Positions 23,891 through 32,135 are shown, counted from the first letter of the stretch. The stretch is 64,000 bases of DNA from an uncultured Clostridia bacterium (GCA_947166385.1 CAMVEB010000014.1:1-64000), one strand, 5' to 3'. Numbers and translations: made by a program. The notes: generated from the letters alone by a model not told the origin.

Positions 23891-23903
23891 ACCATCCTCA
23901 AAG

Positions 23904-24002
23904 ATGCTGACGTTTGTGATGCTTGCGTGCCTGTCCCTCCCGGCCTGGGCGGAGGAAGCCGCCGGTGCGGAAAGCACCGCCGCCCAGAGCATCGGCGAAT
24001 GA
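23904..24002 (+). pseudogene. Orphan signal-peptide fragment
   Basis: A 32-codon frame MLTFVMLACLSLPAWAEEAA ending at TGA 24000-24002. It reads as the second half of a Sec signal peptide with an AWA cleavage site plus the first mature residues, like those of the exported proteins in the preceding operon. The N-terminal Lys residues and the whole mature domain are missing, so it is the stump of a deleted secreted protein. Confidence 0.5.
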
Positions 24003-24017
24003 AATCAAAACGCAAAG

Positions 24018-24061
24018 GATGCCGCTGCGCATGCTCAATGCCCATGCCAGCGGCATCTTTT
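24018..24061. terminator. Hairpin between convergent units
   Basis: GATGCCGCTG (24018-24027) pairs with CAGCGGCATC (24048-24057), followed by TTTTC on the plus strand; on the minus strand it follows the stop of the chimeric permease ORF by a few bases. Probably a bidirectional terminator. Confidence 0.55.
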
Positions 24062-24063
24062 CA

Positions 24064-24933
24064 TTATATGACAACCAGGAGCGTCTCCATCCGCTCGGCC
24101 ATCCGATCGATTTCCTGCGGGGTAGAATCTAGCAAGGTGTCAAATTTCAGATACAGCGCGTCCGCCTCATCGCGGTAAATCTTCAGGAGGAGGGTGCCAA
24201 TGGAGTCCAGGGTCTTCAGCGCAACCTGCCGGCAGCCGGGGAGGAGCTCCCGGTCGATGGGGCGGTCGTAGTAGATCATGGTGATCTTCGGATAATAAAG
24301 GCCGCACCCGGCACATATTTCCTCGCAGGAAAGCGCGCTGGCCCGGTTCGCGTTGGCCATCGCCTGCCGAAGCTGATCAAAGAACGCGGGCGTCGAAAGC
24401 GCCTGCTCCGTGACCCGCAGGTAGATGGGAACCGTCCGACACTGCATGGTCACGGTGCGTTCCAGGGTCGCGTAATCCCGGTTGCTGATCACATTGGCAC
24501 ACAGCGCCTTTGACCGGCCGTTCAGCTCCCCCAGCAGGCACGCAAACGCGGCGTTGAAGAACATGTTCCCGGTGATGTGAAGGCATTCGCAGCGCTCCCG
24601 GACATGCCGCATGGTTATACTGCTCCGGGAGGCGCGGACGACGCGGGATCCCATCATGCAGGCCAGGCCCGCCCGGGCGAAGACGCCGTAATAGAACAGG
24701 AGGAGCAGCATCAGCACGGGCGTTCCCCGAAGGACCGCGATATAGACCGGCGCGAAGCCCCGGGCCATCGGATTCTTCCGGGTGCGGAGCAGGCAGATCA
24801 ACGCGCCCAGCAGCGTACCGATCAGCAGCGCCAGAGCGGAGATCTGGACCGCGTGACCCACAGGCCGCCCAGGATCGTTTTCCAGGAGCCGCCCTCGATT
24901 CAGGATTCTATCCAGTTTTTCCAGTAATGTCAT
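24064..24933 (-). CDS. Chimeric ORF: amino-acid ABC permease N-terminus joined to an unrelated C-terminus
   Basis: Residues 1-85 match the start of a polar amino-acid ABC permease (HisM type): ISALALLIGTLLGALICLLR, FAPVYIAVLRGTPVLMLLLL. The conserved permease EAA region should follow, but the frame instead switches near ARAGLACMMGSRVV into about 200 residues of soluble, Cys-rich helical sequence (ERCECLHITGNMFFNAAFAC, EEICAGCGLYYPKI) that I cannot assign. It lies 26 bp after a substrate-binding protein gene, the normal permease position. The join keeps the frame open, so this looks like a deletion fusing two genes. It cannot work as a normal ABC permease. Confidence 0.6.
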   Translation of the reverse strand: MTLLEKLDRILNRGRLLENDPGRPVGHAVQISALALLIGTLLGALICLLRTRKNPMARGFAPVYIAVLRGTPVLMLLLLFYYGVFARAGLACMMGSRVVRASRSSITMRHVRERCECLHITGNMFFNAAFACLLGELNGRSKALCANVISNRDYATLERTVTMQCRTVPIYLRVTEQALSTPAFFDQLRQAMANANRASALSCEEICAGCGLYYPKITMIYYDRPIDRELLPGCRQVALKTLDSIGTLLLKIYRDEADALYLKFDTLLDSTPQEIDRMAERMETLLVVI

Positions 24934-24959
24934 CTGCGCTTATCCCCCGGATTCCCCTG

Positions 24960-25811
24960 TCAATTCCCGTTCAGCAGCTCCGACGAAGCCGGTACAACAA
25001 TGGTAAACGCGCCTTTGAGGAATGGAACGGTTGCGACCGTGTTCTCCGGCTGATCCTCTACGTCGGCCATCGCCCAGTTGCCAAAATCGCCCGCCTCCAT
25101 CCAGAAAACAACGTCCGTTATTTGGGAGTTCAGCGCGATGGCTCTCGCGGCCGTATCAATCGGTACGAATTCAACGTTCATCGCGAGCCGTTTTCCGATT
25201 TCAGACACAAGCGCCGTATTGAAGCCGATAGGATTCCCGGCTTCAGAGAAGTAATCCATCGGCGGACGGTCGCCCGTCAGCGCGACCCGCAGGGTCTGCG
25301 CGCCATCGAATGTTTCCGGCACAATCGCTTCGGGCTCCGCGCCCGCGATGACTTCGTCAACGTACTGCTTCTTCAGGGCCTCCAGCGTCCCGTCGGACTT
25401 CATGGACTCGATTGCTTCTGAAATCCGGTCGCGCAGCGCGGCGTCCTCCCCGCGGAGCAGCATGGAGAAATTCAAGGCATAGGAGGGAGCGTTTTCAGGG
25501 GGATTATAGATCGTAAATTCTTCCGTTCTTGAAAGCAAATATTTGGCCGTATATTCATCAAGCGCCATCCCGGTGATGTGTCCGCTGGCAAGCGCTGAAA
25601 CCATGCTGTTCAGATTATCAAAAAACTGATAGCGGGAAAACGGTACTTTGCTGAAATAGCTTTCCGAAATGGCTTCGGTCAGCGTGGTTTCATCCACATT
25701 CAGCTTCGTCAGGCGTCCAAGCACGCCCTGCTCCTCCGCCAAAGTCGCGGTATTCAGTACGGACAGCATCAGAAGTACGATGATCGTCAGGATCGCAGCG
25801 CTCTTTCTCAT
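24960..25811 (-). CDS. Amino-acid-type ABC transporter substrate-binding protein
   Basis: The 283-aa product has a signal peptide (RKSAAILTIIVLLMLSVLN then TATLAEE) and a bacterial family-3 solute-binding domain: LSRTEEFTIYNPPENAPSYA, LRDRISEAIESMKSDGTLE (the standard late helix), then TLRVALTGDRPPMDYFSEAG, GFNTALVSEIGKRLAMNVEF. The order is permuted relative to a normal protein: a C-terminal lobe comes first and an N-terminal-type start second, as if two copies were fused and trimmed. GAGGAGTAATC precedes the ATG at 25811. Its permease partner is the chimeric ORF, so transport is probably lost. Confidence 0.75.
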   Translation of the reverse strand: MRKSAAILTIIVLLMLSVLNTATLAEEQGVLGRLTKLNVDETTLTEAISESYFSKVPFSRYQFFDNLNSMVSALASGHITGMALDEYTAKYLLSRTEEFTIYNPPENAPSYALNFSMLLRGEDAALRDRISEAIESMKSDGTLEALKKQYVDEVIAGAEPEAIVPETFDGAQTLRVALTGDRPPMDYFSEAGNPIGFNTALVSEIGKRLAMNVEFVPIDTAARAIALNSQITDVVFWMEAGDFGNWAMADVEDQPENTVATVPFLKGAFTIVVPASSELLNGN

Positions 25812-25908
25812 GATTACTCCTCGCATCAATAGAATATATCCTTTCGGAATTCCAGGCCCTTGATCCATAAGTGATCAAAGGTCTTCTTTTTTTGCGTCCC
25901 TCACATGT

Positions 25909-25936
25909 TTCTGCATATTATGCAGAAATTTTTTTG
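25909..25936. promoter_or_regulatory. Perfect 21-bp palindrome followed by seven T
   Basis: TTTCTGCATA-T-TATGCAGAAA (25909-25929) then TTTTTTT. It lies about 100 bp upstream of the binding-protein gene start (minus strand). It could be an operator for that gene or an AT-rich terminator reading rightward. Confidence 0.45.
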
Positions 25937-25994
25937 AGAAAACCGCAAAAAAGCACTTGACAAACCCGCAAAAATCTGCGGTCGCCTTCGGCGA

Positions 25995-26046
25995 CCAATC
26001 GAGAAGAAATGTGCCCGCGCCCCGGGACATCTACTAGCTCGATTGG
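25995..26046. repeat. Inverted repeat upstream of the transposase remnant
   Basis: CCAATCGAG (25995-26003) and CTCGATTGG (26038-26046) enclose 34 nt; an adjacent hairpin GGTCGCC-TTC-GGCGACC lies at 25979-25995. Such structured leaders are common at the 5' end of IS transposase genes. The right end of the element is not identifiable. Confidence 0.4.
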
Positions 26047-26057
26047 AGGCCTTAGGC

Positions 26058-26528
26058 ATGAAACCCGTAATCAACTCTCACCTTGACTACAGACGGTTTC
26101 TGAATGGAATTGGAGGCATGTATCGGATCAACTGGAGATCCAAGCCTCCTGCAATTCGAGAGATTTACCTCCGTTTCAGAGAACTCGATCTCTCTGCTGT
26201 GGATCGTATCATGCAGGATCAATATTCCTCCCGTGGAGCTGAACCGCGTCCACCTTCCTGTATGCTGCGATCCCTGCTGCTGATGATTGTGATGAATGTC
26301 GTTTCCGTCACACACTGGTTCGAAACCCTGCACACATCACAATTCTTCGCTGTCCTCTCCGGTTTCCAGCCTTGGGATATCCCCGGTGTCGGAACCTTCT
26401 ACGACTTTATCGACAGGCTTTGGAACTACGCCACACCCAACTTCTCTCCCCACTGCAAGCCGCCTGTGAGGAAGAAAGTCAAGAAGCCAAAGGAAAAGGG
26501 GCAAAAGGCTGCTCCCATTGAGAAGTAA
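26058..26528 (+). pseudogene. Transposase, N-terminal fragment
   Basis: The 156-aa frame (ATG 26058 after TTGGAGGCCTTAGGC) reads RFLNGIGGMYRINWRSKPPA, RPPSCMLRSLLLMIVMNVVS, SGFQPWDIPGVGTFYDFIDR, the N-terminal region of a DDE transposase with the DUF772-like helical domain. It closes after a Lys-rich linker where the catalytic domain should begin, and the following 170 bp contain no matching sequence in any frame. A full-length protein would be roughly 450-550 aa, so the element is immobile. Confidence 0.75.
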
Positions 26529-26647
26529 TGCACATCTGAAGATATTCCGATTGTATCATACGGAAACAGACCCGTCAATTTTCAAATTCTCGCCGCCGCC
26601 CACGGCTGGACAGACAGCCTCCACAATTGTCCGTAATTGGGAAAACT

Positions 26648-26692
26648 CAAAAACAAGAACCCCGGAAGCTCTTGTTTACAAGCTTCCGGGGA
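26648..26692 (-). terminator. Terminator downstream of tRNA-Arg
   Basis: Read on the minus strand: CCCCGGAAGCT, 10-nt loop, AGCTTCCGGGG, then TTCTTGTTTTTG. It begins 4 bp after the tRNA 3' end. Confidence 0.9.
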
Positions 26693-26694
26693 CG

Positions 26695-26768
26695 TATGCC
26701 CGGCAGGATTCGAACCTGTGACCTTCAGAGTCGGAGTCTGACAATCTATCCAGCTGAGCTACGGGCAC
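26695..26768 (-). tRNA. tRNA-Arg (anticodon CCG)
   Basis: A 74-nt cloverleaf: acceptor GTGCCCG with CGGGCAT, discriminator A, anticodon arm TCAGA-CTCCGAC-TCTGA with anticodon CCG (reads CGG), and T loop TTCGAAT. CCA is not encoded. The D stem is weak: GCTC faces GATT, leaving one mismatch and one G-T pair, and the T stem has one A-C mismatch. The left boundary of the accessory region lies at this gene, a common integration site, but I see no repeated 3' end that would prove an attachment site. Confidence 0.9.
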
Positions 26769-26979
26769 TCAACAGGAGTGGTTATATCCCCTTCTGAAGG
26801 GATTGTCAAGAACAAGTTTTGGAAAAGCCTGTCTCCCTGCACTTTTGCAGTCGCTGCATTGGCTTTCCCACTATTCTTTCATCCATTGAACAGAAAAATG
26901 ATTGCGAAAGCGAAGTATATGGGAACACTGTTTTTTCGAAACAAAGATGAAATAGTAAATGGATGGAGGCATATGTCCT

Positions 26980-27693
26980 GTGAAAGAAAAAATCTGTCTT
27001 ATTATGGTCTTGATCCTGACGATGATCATGTCTGTTTCATTGGCAGAAGAAGAAATTACTGTTTCCGCCAGAGTCAACGCGGAATTATATGCCGATCAAG
27101 CGCTGGAACAGAATTATGGCATTACGCTGCTTCTGCAGGAGTATTATATAAGAACTGTAGAAGAAAAAGATAACAATGTCTTCATTGTCAGATATGAGGG
27201 TTTGGAAAACTACGCTTATGTGCTGGGCCGATATGAAATCGCTGTCGACAGGAATCAGGTTGTTGAAATCACCTGGAGCCATGACGGCGAAAACATTTCC
27301 GGAGGATTTGACGCAGAAGCCTGGGGTGCAGAGCAGATCATGGAAATGCTGCGTCTTAATCAGGAAACAGGTGACACCAGCCTTTTCGATACTCGCGTTG
27401 CTAAAATCAATGAAAAGCATCTAATCACTATGATCGAAGGGGTTCCGCAGGACTGTATTGTCTTTGATGCGCCAGACGGCACTGTTCATGCCTATATCAT
27501 TGACGAATACGGTTCGGGCCTGGACGGATACAGGCTGACCGAAGGACAATGGGAGATGATTATCGGCGGTGGTGACGTATTGAACTACCGAGATGACGCG
27601 AGGTTCGTCCGGCATCAGGCTAATCAGTTGCGTCCGGACGGGACTGCTTACGGAGACGCTCAGGGATTGCTGATCTCTTTCAGATCCTGCTGA
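26980..27693 (+). CDS. Secreted protein of unknown function
   Basis: The 237-aa product begins with a signal peptide (KEKICLIMVLILTMIMSVSLA) then acidic mature sequence with no recognised family; it reads like a small alpha/beta domain. The start is GTG at 26980, 10 nt after GGAGG; the upstream ATG at 26959 has no site. The last 20 or so residues after GGGDVLN coincide with the end of the truncated phosphoesterase on the opposite strand, so the native C-terminus was probably replaced at a deletion junction. No gene is visible at 26769-26979. Confidence 0.6.
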   Translation: MKEKICLIMVLILTMIMSVSLAEEEITVSARVNAELYADQALEQNYGITLLLQEYYIRTVEEKDNNVFIVRYEGLENYAYVLGRYEIAVDRNQVVEITWSHDGENISGGFDAEAWGAEQIMEMLRLNQETGDTSLFDTRVAKINEKHLITMIEGVPQDCIVFDAPDGTVHAYIIDEYGSGLDGYRLTEGQWEMIIGGGDVLNYRDDARFVRHQANQLRPDGTAYGDAQGLLISFRSC

Positions 27694-27962
27694 TCCAGGA
27701 ACTGTTCATGATTTCCAAGGGAAAAGAAGGTTGGAGCGATATCAGCGCAGGCCGAAAAGAACGGCTTTACATTCTCCTGTGTTTCCAAAGGACTCTGATC
27801 ATTTTCCGGATACCAGCTGGATACGACATCGCCGGCAATGGCGATCAGCGTCGGACGGTAGCTGCGAAGACTGGTGATCACGGTATCGAATGAACGATTG
27901 TGCAGATCGCTCAGCAGCGCAATCCGCGGTGCACCGGTAATCTTGTATACAGTCTCAATCAT
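27660..27962 (-). pseudogene. Metallophosphoesterase, N-terminal fragment
   Basis: The 100-codon frame has APRIALLSDLHNRSF (DxH), LIAIAGDVVSSW (GDxx) and FFSLGNHEQFLD (GNHE), the first three metal-binding motifs of a calcineurin-like phosphoesterase, then stops four codons after the join. The C-terminal GHxH half, needed for the active site, is missing. The join is at about 27670, where it runs tail-to-tail into the secreted protein gene. Start after GGAGGGATCCGT. Confidence 0.8.
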
Positions 27963-28025
27963 ACGGATCCCTCCTTGGTACAGACCAGATTAAATCAGAA
28001 GTGCGCTCAGATCAACGTTTTCAAC

Positions 28026-28054
28026 TTGCAATTCAAATGGAAATCATTTATACT
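28026..28054 (+). promoter_or_regulatory. Promoter of the first PIN toxin-antitoxin module
   Basis: TTGCAA, 17 nt, TATACT. The antitoxin ATG follows 52 bp downstream. Confidence 0.75.
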
Positions 28055-28105
28055 CAAGGTGTTGATAAGCTGACCAACAAGACCAGAATATTGGAGGCGA
28101 TATAA

Positions 28106-28345
28106 ATGCAGGTCAACACACTGGAAGCAAAGACAAATCTGTCCAATCTGGTCAGATTGATCGAGACCGGACAAGAGAGCGTGATTGTTATTGCTAGATA
28201 TGGAAAACCTGTTGTAAAAATGACAGCATATCAAGAAAAACCGGTATCCAAGAGAATAGGGGTTGCGAAGGGAAAATTGAAAACGCCCAAAGATTTGGAT
28301 AAGCACAACGATGAGATTGCAGAGCTGTTTGGGGGAACACTATGA
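28106..28345 (+). CDS. Phd/YefM-family antitoxin
   Basis: The 79-aa protein has the Phd/YefM fold start MQVNTLEAKTNLSNLVRLIE, then ESVIVIARYGKPVVKMTAYQ, the conserved beta strands, and a flexible C-terminal tail (ELFGGTL) that would wrap the toxin. These antitoxins bind their own promoter and neutralise the partner. It overlaps the PIN-domain toxin by 4 bp. GGAGGCGATATAA precedes the ATG. Confidence 0.92.
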   Translation: MQVNTLEAKTNLSNLVRLIETGQESVIVIARYGKPVVKMTAYQEKPVSKRIGVAKGKLKTPKDLDKHNDEIAELFGGTL

Positions 28346-28746
28346 ATTTACTTCTTGATACTCATGTTTTGATTTGGGCTCTAAATGATGATCCTCAGCT
28401 CTCTGAGAAGGCCAGAAAAATGATTCTTGATCCGGATAATGCTGTGTATTATAGTGTTGTATCAATCTGGGAAGCGTCCATTAAGCATACATCACACCCG
28501 GAAGATCTTGAATTCAGTGGCAAGGAATTATCGGGCTTTTGTCTGGAAGCAGGGTTTCTTCCGCTGGAAATGAAAGATAAACATGTATATGCGTTAGAAA
28601 CGATTTTAAGGCCGGAAAAAGCACCACGCCACCACGATCCGTTCGATAGAATGCTTGTAGCGCAGGCAAAAGCAGAGAATATGTCTTTCCTGACACATGA
28701 CTCGTTGATACCATATTATGAGGAAAGATGTATTATTCCAGTATAA
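28342..28746 (+). CDS. VapC-like PIN-domain ribonuclease toxin
   Basis: The 134-aa toxin has the PIN active-site acids: MNLLLDTHVLIWAL (first Asp), SIWEASIKH (Glu), HHDPFDRMLVAQAKAE and FLTHD (late Asp residues). PIN toxins cleave tRNA or rRNA to stop translation. The ATGA overlap with the Phd-type antitoxin ensures coupled synthesis. All four acidic positions are present, so it is likely active. Confidence 0.92.
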   Translation: MNLLLDTHVLIWALNDDPQLSEKARKMILDPDNAVYYSVVSIWEASIKHTSHPEDLEFSGKELSGFCLEAGFLPLEMKDKHVYALETILRPEKAPRHHDPFDRMLVAQAKAENMSFLTHDSLIPYYEERCIIPV

Positions 28747-28792
28747 GATATTAAACAACAGTGATGAGTGACGTTTGTGAGGGGGCGAATCA

Positions 28793-28924
28793 ATGGAAAT
28801 GACTGTTAATGTTGCAGGACAAGTCAGCCAGATCAAATTAGGTGTCCTGAAAGCACTATGGCCTCTCTTTGAAACCATTATCAATTCAATTCAATCTCTC
28901 GAGGATATGTCCTTATCGATCTGA
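28793..28924 (+). pseudogene. N-terminal stump of a HATPase-like ATP-binding protein
   Basis: ATG at 28793 after GGGGGCGAATCA gives 43 residues: MTVNVAGQVSQIKLGVLKAL, WPLFETIINSIQSLED, the first helices of a GHKL-type ATP-binding domain (the N-box E and N are visible in FETIINSIQS). It then runs out of frame at the join with the next fragment. The complete protein would be several hundred residues. Confidence 0.65.
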
Positions 28925-29181
28925 AGATTGATGAACTGACACACGAAGACATAGGTCAGATGCAGATGTACGTCAACTATTACACCAGAGAGCGTATAAA
29001 TCCAGGGGATATACCTCCGATTGGAATTCTTCTTTGCGCCGAAAAGGATGATGCAGTCGTACAGTATACGTTGCCAGAGGACAATCAGCAAATCTTCGCA
29101 GCCAAGTACATGCCGTATCTGCCGACAAAAGAAGAACTTCGGAGAGAGCTTAATCTGGATGACTTCGAGAAGAAGGAATGA
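28902..29181 (+). pseudogene. C-terminal fragment of a PDDEXK (YhcG/DUF1016) nuclease
   Basis: In a second frame, GYVLIDLKIDELTHEDIGQM, QMYVNYYTRERINPGDIPPI, GILLCAEKDD are the conserved core strands of the YhcG-type PDDEXK nuclease (D...xK in LIDLKI; Q in GQMQMYVN). The frame continues to TGA at 29179-29181, ending DFEKKE, a natural C-terminus. The first about 200 residues are missing; the upstream sequence belongs to the HATPase stump. This family is linked to phage restriction and DNA processing. Confidence 0.85.
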
Positions 29182-29192
29182 AGAAGAAAACG

Positions 29193-29246
29193 AGACGCAC
29201 TGCGTCTTGAATTCAGCGCTTTCCAGAAATAAGACGCGCTGCGTCT
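29193..29246. repeat. Two copies of a palindromic repeat
   Basis: AGACGCACTGCGTCT (29193-29207) and AGACGCGCTGCGTCT (29232-29246) lie 39 bp apart, each followed by a G-AATT-like tail (TGAATT, CGAATT). A looser relative, TCTACGCAGCGTAGA, occurs at 30287-30301. The rest of 29182-29590 shows no gene. Confidence 0.6.
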
Positions 29247-29590
29247 CGAATTTGAGAGTGTGGTCATCTCCTTCCCGGGTAGCTTATTTACCCAATAGCT
29301 CCGGGATGAACGGTAGAACACATGTGGATATCACAATCCATAATAACTGACCAACCCAAAGCACATAAACTCTACACAAGCAATCCCTGGACTAAAACGC
29401 TCCACTCTCTACGTATCCCAATCTTTCATAACCAGAAGGTGCGCTGACACTGGATAGGGGCAAGCGCTTTCAACGTTTCCAGATTTCTTCTGGCTTACGT
29501 ACCTCTGGCCTCGCTTCGCTCGGCGATGACCACACGGGCGCTGACGCGCCAGCAGCGACGGATGGATAAGATGTGAAAATGGAGAAAACT

Positions 29591-29806
29591 ATGAATAAAG
29601 AAGTTGATATCCCAGAGCTCACAGAAGCCCAAATCCAATATATCAAAACCCAGCAGGCTCGCGCTGATGCTCTCGTTTCAGATCCCGACTCTCCCAATTA
29701 TGAGCCAGATGTAACGAAGCGAAGAACGGCAAGCCGGAAATTGATGAGAGAGTGGGAGCACGACCGCTCCGACACTCCTTCGTCAGCCAAAGAAGTGAAT
29801 AAGTAA
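29591..29806 (+). CDS. Small hypothetical polar protein
   Basis: A 71-aa product starting MNKEVDIPELTEAQIQYIKT with a helical middle (QQARADALVSDPDSPNYEPD) and a C-terminal KEVNK. GGAGAAAACT precedes the ATG. It has coding-like character and no known domain. Neighbouring sequence is non-coding and repeat-rich, so it may be a relic of a mobile element cargo gene. Confidence 0.45.
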   Translation: MNKEVDIPELTEAQIQYIKTQQARADALVSDPDSPNYEPDVTKRRTASRKLMREWEHDRSDTPSSAKEVNK

Positions 29807-29923
29807 AGAACCACCACCCCCAAAGCACCCAAATAAGTAAAGTCCCCGAAGCCCTTGCGGCGAACCACACAAACAAAGCATAAAAATACCAGACTACCGA
29901 GGTATCGAGGTGTGGATGCACAA

Positions 29924-29979
29924 CTCCCATCATTCCCATCATTCCCACCATTCCCACCATTCCCACCATTCCCATCCTC
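29924..29979. repeat. Nine-base tandem repeat
   Basis: Six consecutive units of the form CCATCATTC or CCACCATTC. It is in a gene-free stretch and could vary in copy number. Confidence 0.8.
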
Positions 29980-30040
29980 TCCATAAGAAGCAAATAAGAT
30001 AAGTAATGGGATGTGAAGATCGGGGAGATGAAAGGCCGAT

Positions 30041-30125
30041 AAGCACATAATAAGATAGTAAGAGAAGAACCAGCGAAGTGGTAAGCACTTAATAAGGTAG
30101 TTGGGAATAGAACCCGGCGAAGTAC
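30041..30125. repeat. Imperfect 42-bp direct repeat
   Basis: The unit starting AAGCACATAATAAG at 30041 recurs, with about ten changes, at 30083 (AAGCACTTAATAAG) and both copies end in GCGAAGT. Outside the listed repeats, 29807-30632 contains no gene I can support; the long minus-strand frame across it is an artefact of repeats. Confidence 0.65.
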
Positions 30126-30632
30126 ACAATCCAGAAGTGAATAAGAGTGTGGCGGGGAGAATGAGAAGGCAGTGATTCCCATCCTTACCTGGTCCTCTGT
30201 CATTGTTGCGGGACGTGAAAAGTGAGAATTTCGTGTCCTGCTAGGGATACGGTATACAATATCCAGAATGCAGCATAGAAACAAAATCTACGCAGCGTAG
30301 AATCATTGATATTTCTGCGTTATTTTCAAATATCATACAGAAACGCAATTCACGAAGAATAATATTCGGGACACGGTTTTCGCAATTTGCTTGTACCAAA
30401 GGAAAAATGGTAGGATCTATTTTTTCATAATTGGTTCAGCGCGTTTCTTCTGACAGGACGATTCATTACAATCAATTGGCTTAGTGTAGTTTCAGCCCGT
30501 GCGTTTAATTAGGCGTTCTATTCTACTGTGAGGTACTTTTCATTGACAACCTTGGCCTGCTTCTCAGCGGTCACTTACATCATACAGGAAGCTCAGATTG
30601 AGAGATAGACAAGAAGTGATGATGTTGATTTC

Positions 30633-30662
30633 CCGGAGTTTATGCTCCGGGCTTTGTTTTAT
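30633..30662 (+). terminator. Intrinsic terminator without a visible gene
   Basis: CCCGGAG-TTTATG-CTCCGGG then CTTTGTTTTATT. The upstream 300 bp hold no readable gene, so it may have served a deleted one. Confidence 0.75.
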
Positions 30663-30715
30663 TATAGAATAAACAGTAAAACTTGAACAAAAAACAATAA
30701 TGCTTGAACGGATGA

Positions 30716-32092
30716 TCAAATCTGATCAATAAGGATTAGATTTGGATCTTGTATTGATTTGACTTCTTCAGTGAAACCATTTTTGCTGGCAAGAAGAAAG
30801 AATAGTTTACGTCCCTTAGCTGGAATAAATTGAGCTTTCATTTTCAGATTGTCCAATTCCTGGATTCCTGCTGCTTTAGAGCGATATTTGCATTCGCCGA
30901 TAATGAGATGATGATCATCATAGGCTATGACGTCTACTTCACTTTCCTGCCAGACGCTGTTTTTGCAGACTTGTCCCCACCACTTTCCGGAAGACCGGGG
31001 CACAAAGGGTAGCTTATAGTCCAACGCATATTGAAAAATGTTGGCACGGATTATATCCTCGTAAACAAATCCAAGGAATTCATGATATTGATCATTCAGA
31101 ATGATGCTTCGGGACTTTTCCCGAAGAGTTGAGATGAGAGAGACATTCGGTTCCAGGAAAGTATAGTAAAAACGGAAAAAGGAATCTGAAATACGGTAAC
31201 GGTGCTCTTTTTTTACTGATAATGAATTGTCAATCAGAGAAACGATTTCCAGATCAATCAGTTTATTCAGGTAGGGATATATGTTTCGCTGATCCATTCC
31301 GCATTGCTTTGCAATTTTACCCGATTCTTTTTCGGAAGCACCAATTACCCTCAAAATAGAAACATAGGTCGTTATGTCACGAACCTCCTGCATCAAAAGG
31401 TTAGGGGCTTCGAGAAAGAGCCGGCCTGTGCGGTCAAACAGCAAAGCATCAGAAGCCTTCTGAACGGATGAATAGTCTTTGAAATACATGACATACTGTG
31501 CTACGCCTCCCGTCTGGGCGAGCACTTCAACGGCATCTTCAAAGCATGGAAACAATTCATGTATTTCGGAAAAGGAGAAGGGCAATATCTCCATGATGAC
31601 ATCAAAACGACCGTAAAGCGGCGACTGATCATTCTGAATTTGTTTACGCATAAAAGAAAGATTGGATCCAAGAAGGATCAGCTTCATATCCTTCAACGCA
31701 TGATCAATAATCCACTGGAATTCGATCGTGACATTCTCGTTTTTCTTTGCCAGAAAAGGAAACTCATCAATGATAATCAATGCTGGATGGGTTAATTGTG
31801 TTGTGGATAAGAAAGTAAACACATCCCGGAAGGTAGAATACGGACGAAGTAATGGTTTTAACTGTCCGCTAAAAGAAGTGAGAACAGAGATAAAATCATT
31901 CAGGCAGGAAGCATAGTCAAAGGTAGTTATCTGGAAATAAGCAGTGGATGTATCCTGATTGTTTTCAAGAAAATCAAGGACTAAAGCAGTTTTTCCTGTA
32001 CGGCGGCGACCATATATTGCCATCGCTTTATAGCGGGGCTGCTTGGTAAAGCTGATCAATTGTTCTTTTTCTCGATTTCTGAAATAAAGCAT
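30716..32092 (-). CDS. AAA-type ATPase with DUF234-like C-terminus
   Basis: The 458-aa protein has Walker A AIYGRRRTGKTALVLDF, Walker B LIIIDEFPFLAKK, a sensor segment MKLILLGSNLSFMRKQ, then a winged-helix part (AKQCGMDQRNIYPYLNKLID) and a C-terminal nuclease-like domain (SEVDVIAYDDHHLIIGECKY) with a D...ExK pattern. This is the architecture of the ArCOG-type ATPase plus DUF234 family seen in accessory regions of anaerobes. ATG at 32092 follows GGGAGGCGATTCGTC. The role is unknown; defence or mobile-element maintenance are guesses. It is the only gene on its transcript. Confidence 0.85.
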   Translation of the reverse strand: MLYFRNREKEQLISFTKQPRYKAMAIYGRRRTGKTALVLDFLENNQDTSTAYFQITTFDYASCLNDFISVLTSFSGQLKPLLRPYSTFRDVFTFLSTTQLTHPALIIIDEFPFLAKKNENVTIEFQWIIDHALKDMKLILLGSNLSFMRKQIQNDQSPLYGRFDVIMEILPFSFSEIHELFPCFEDAVEVLAQTGGVAQYVMYFKDYSSVQKASDALLFDRTGRLFLEAPNLLMQEVRDITTYVSILRVIGASEKESGKIAKQCGMDQRNIYPYLNKLIDLEIVSLIDNSLSVKKEHRYRISDSFFRFYYTFLEPNVSLISTLREKSRSIILNDQYHEFLGFVYEDIIRANIFQYALDYKLPFVPRSSGKWWGQVCKNSVWQESEVDVIAYDDHHLIIGECKYRSKAAGIQELDNLKMKAQFIPAKGRKLFFLLASKNGFTEEVKSIQDPNLILIDQI

Positions 32093-32135
32093 GACGAATC
32101 GCCTCCCGCTCAGATTCCTAATGAGTATCAAGGTC

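Noticed and set aside
26043..26692. Complete insertion sequence around the transposase fragment
   Set aside because: The catalytic domain and right end are absent, and no target-site duplication could be found.
29924..29979. Short regular repeats as a possible CRISPR array
   Set aside because: Units are nine bases with no spacers and no cas genes occur anywhere in the window.
29643..30284. 213-codon minus-strand frame with Met-Gly repeats
   Set aside because: It arises from the nine-base tandem repeat and antisense of a small ORF; no ribosome site and no plausible fold.
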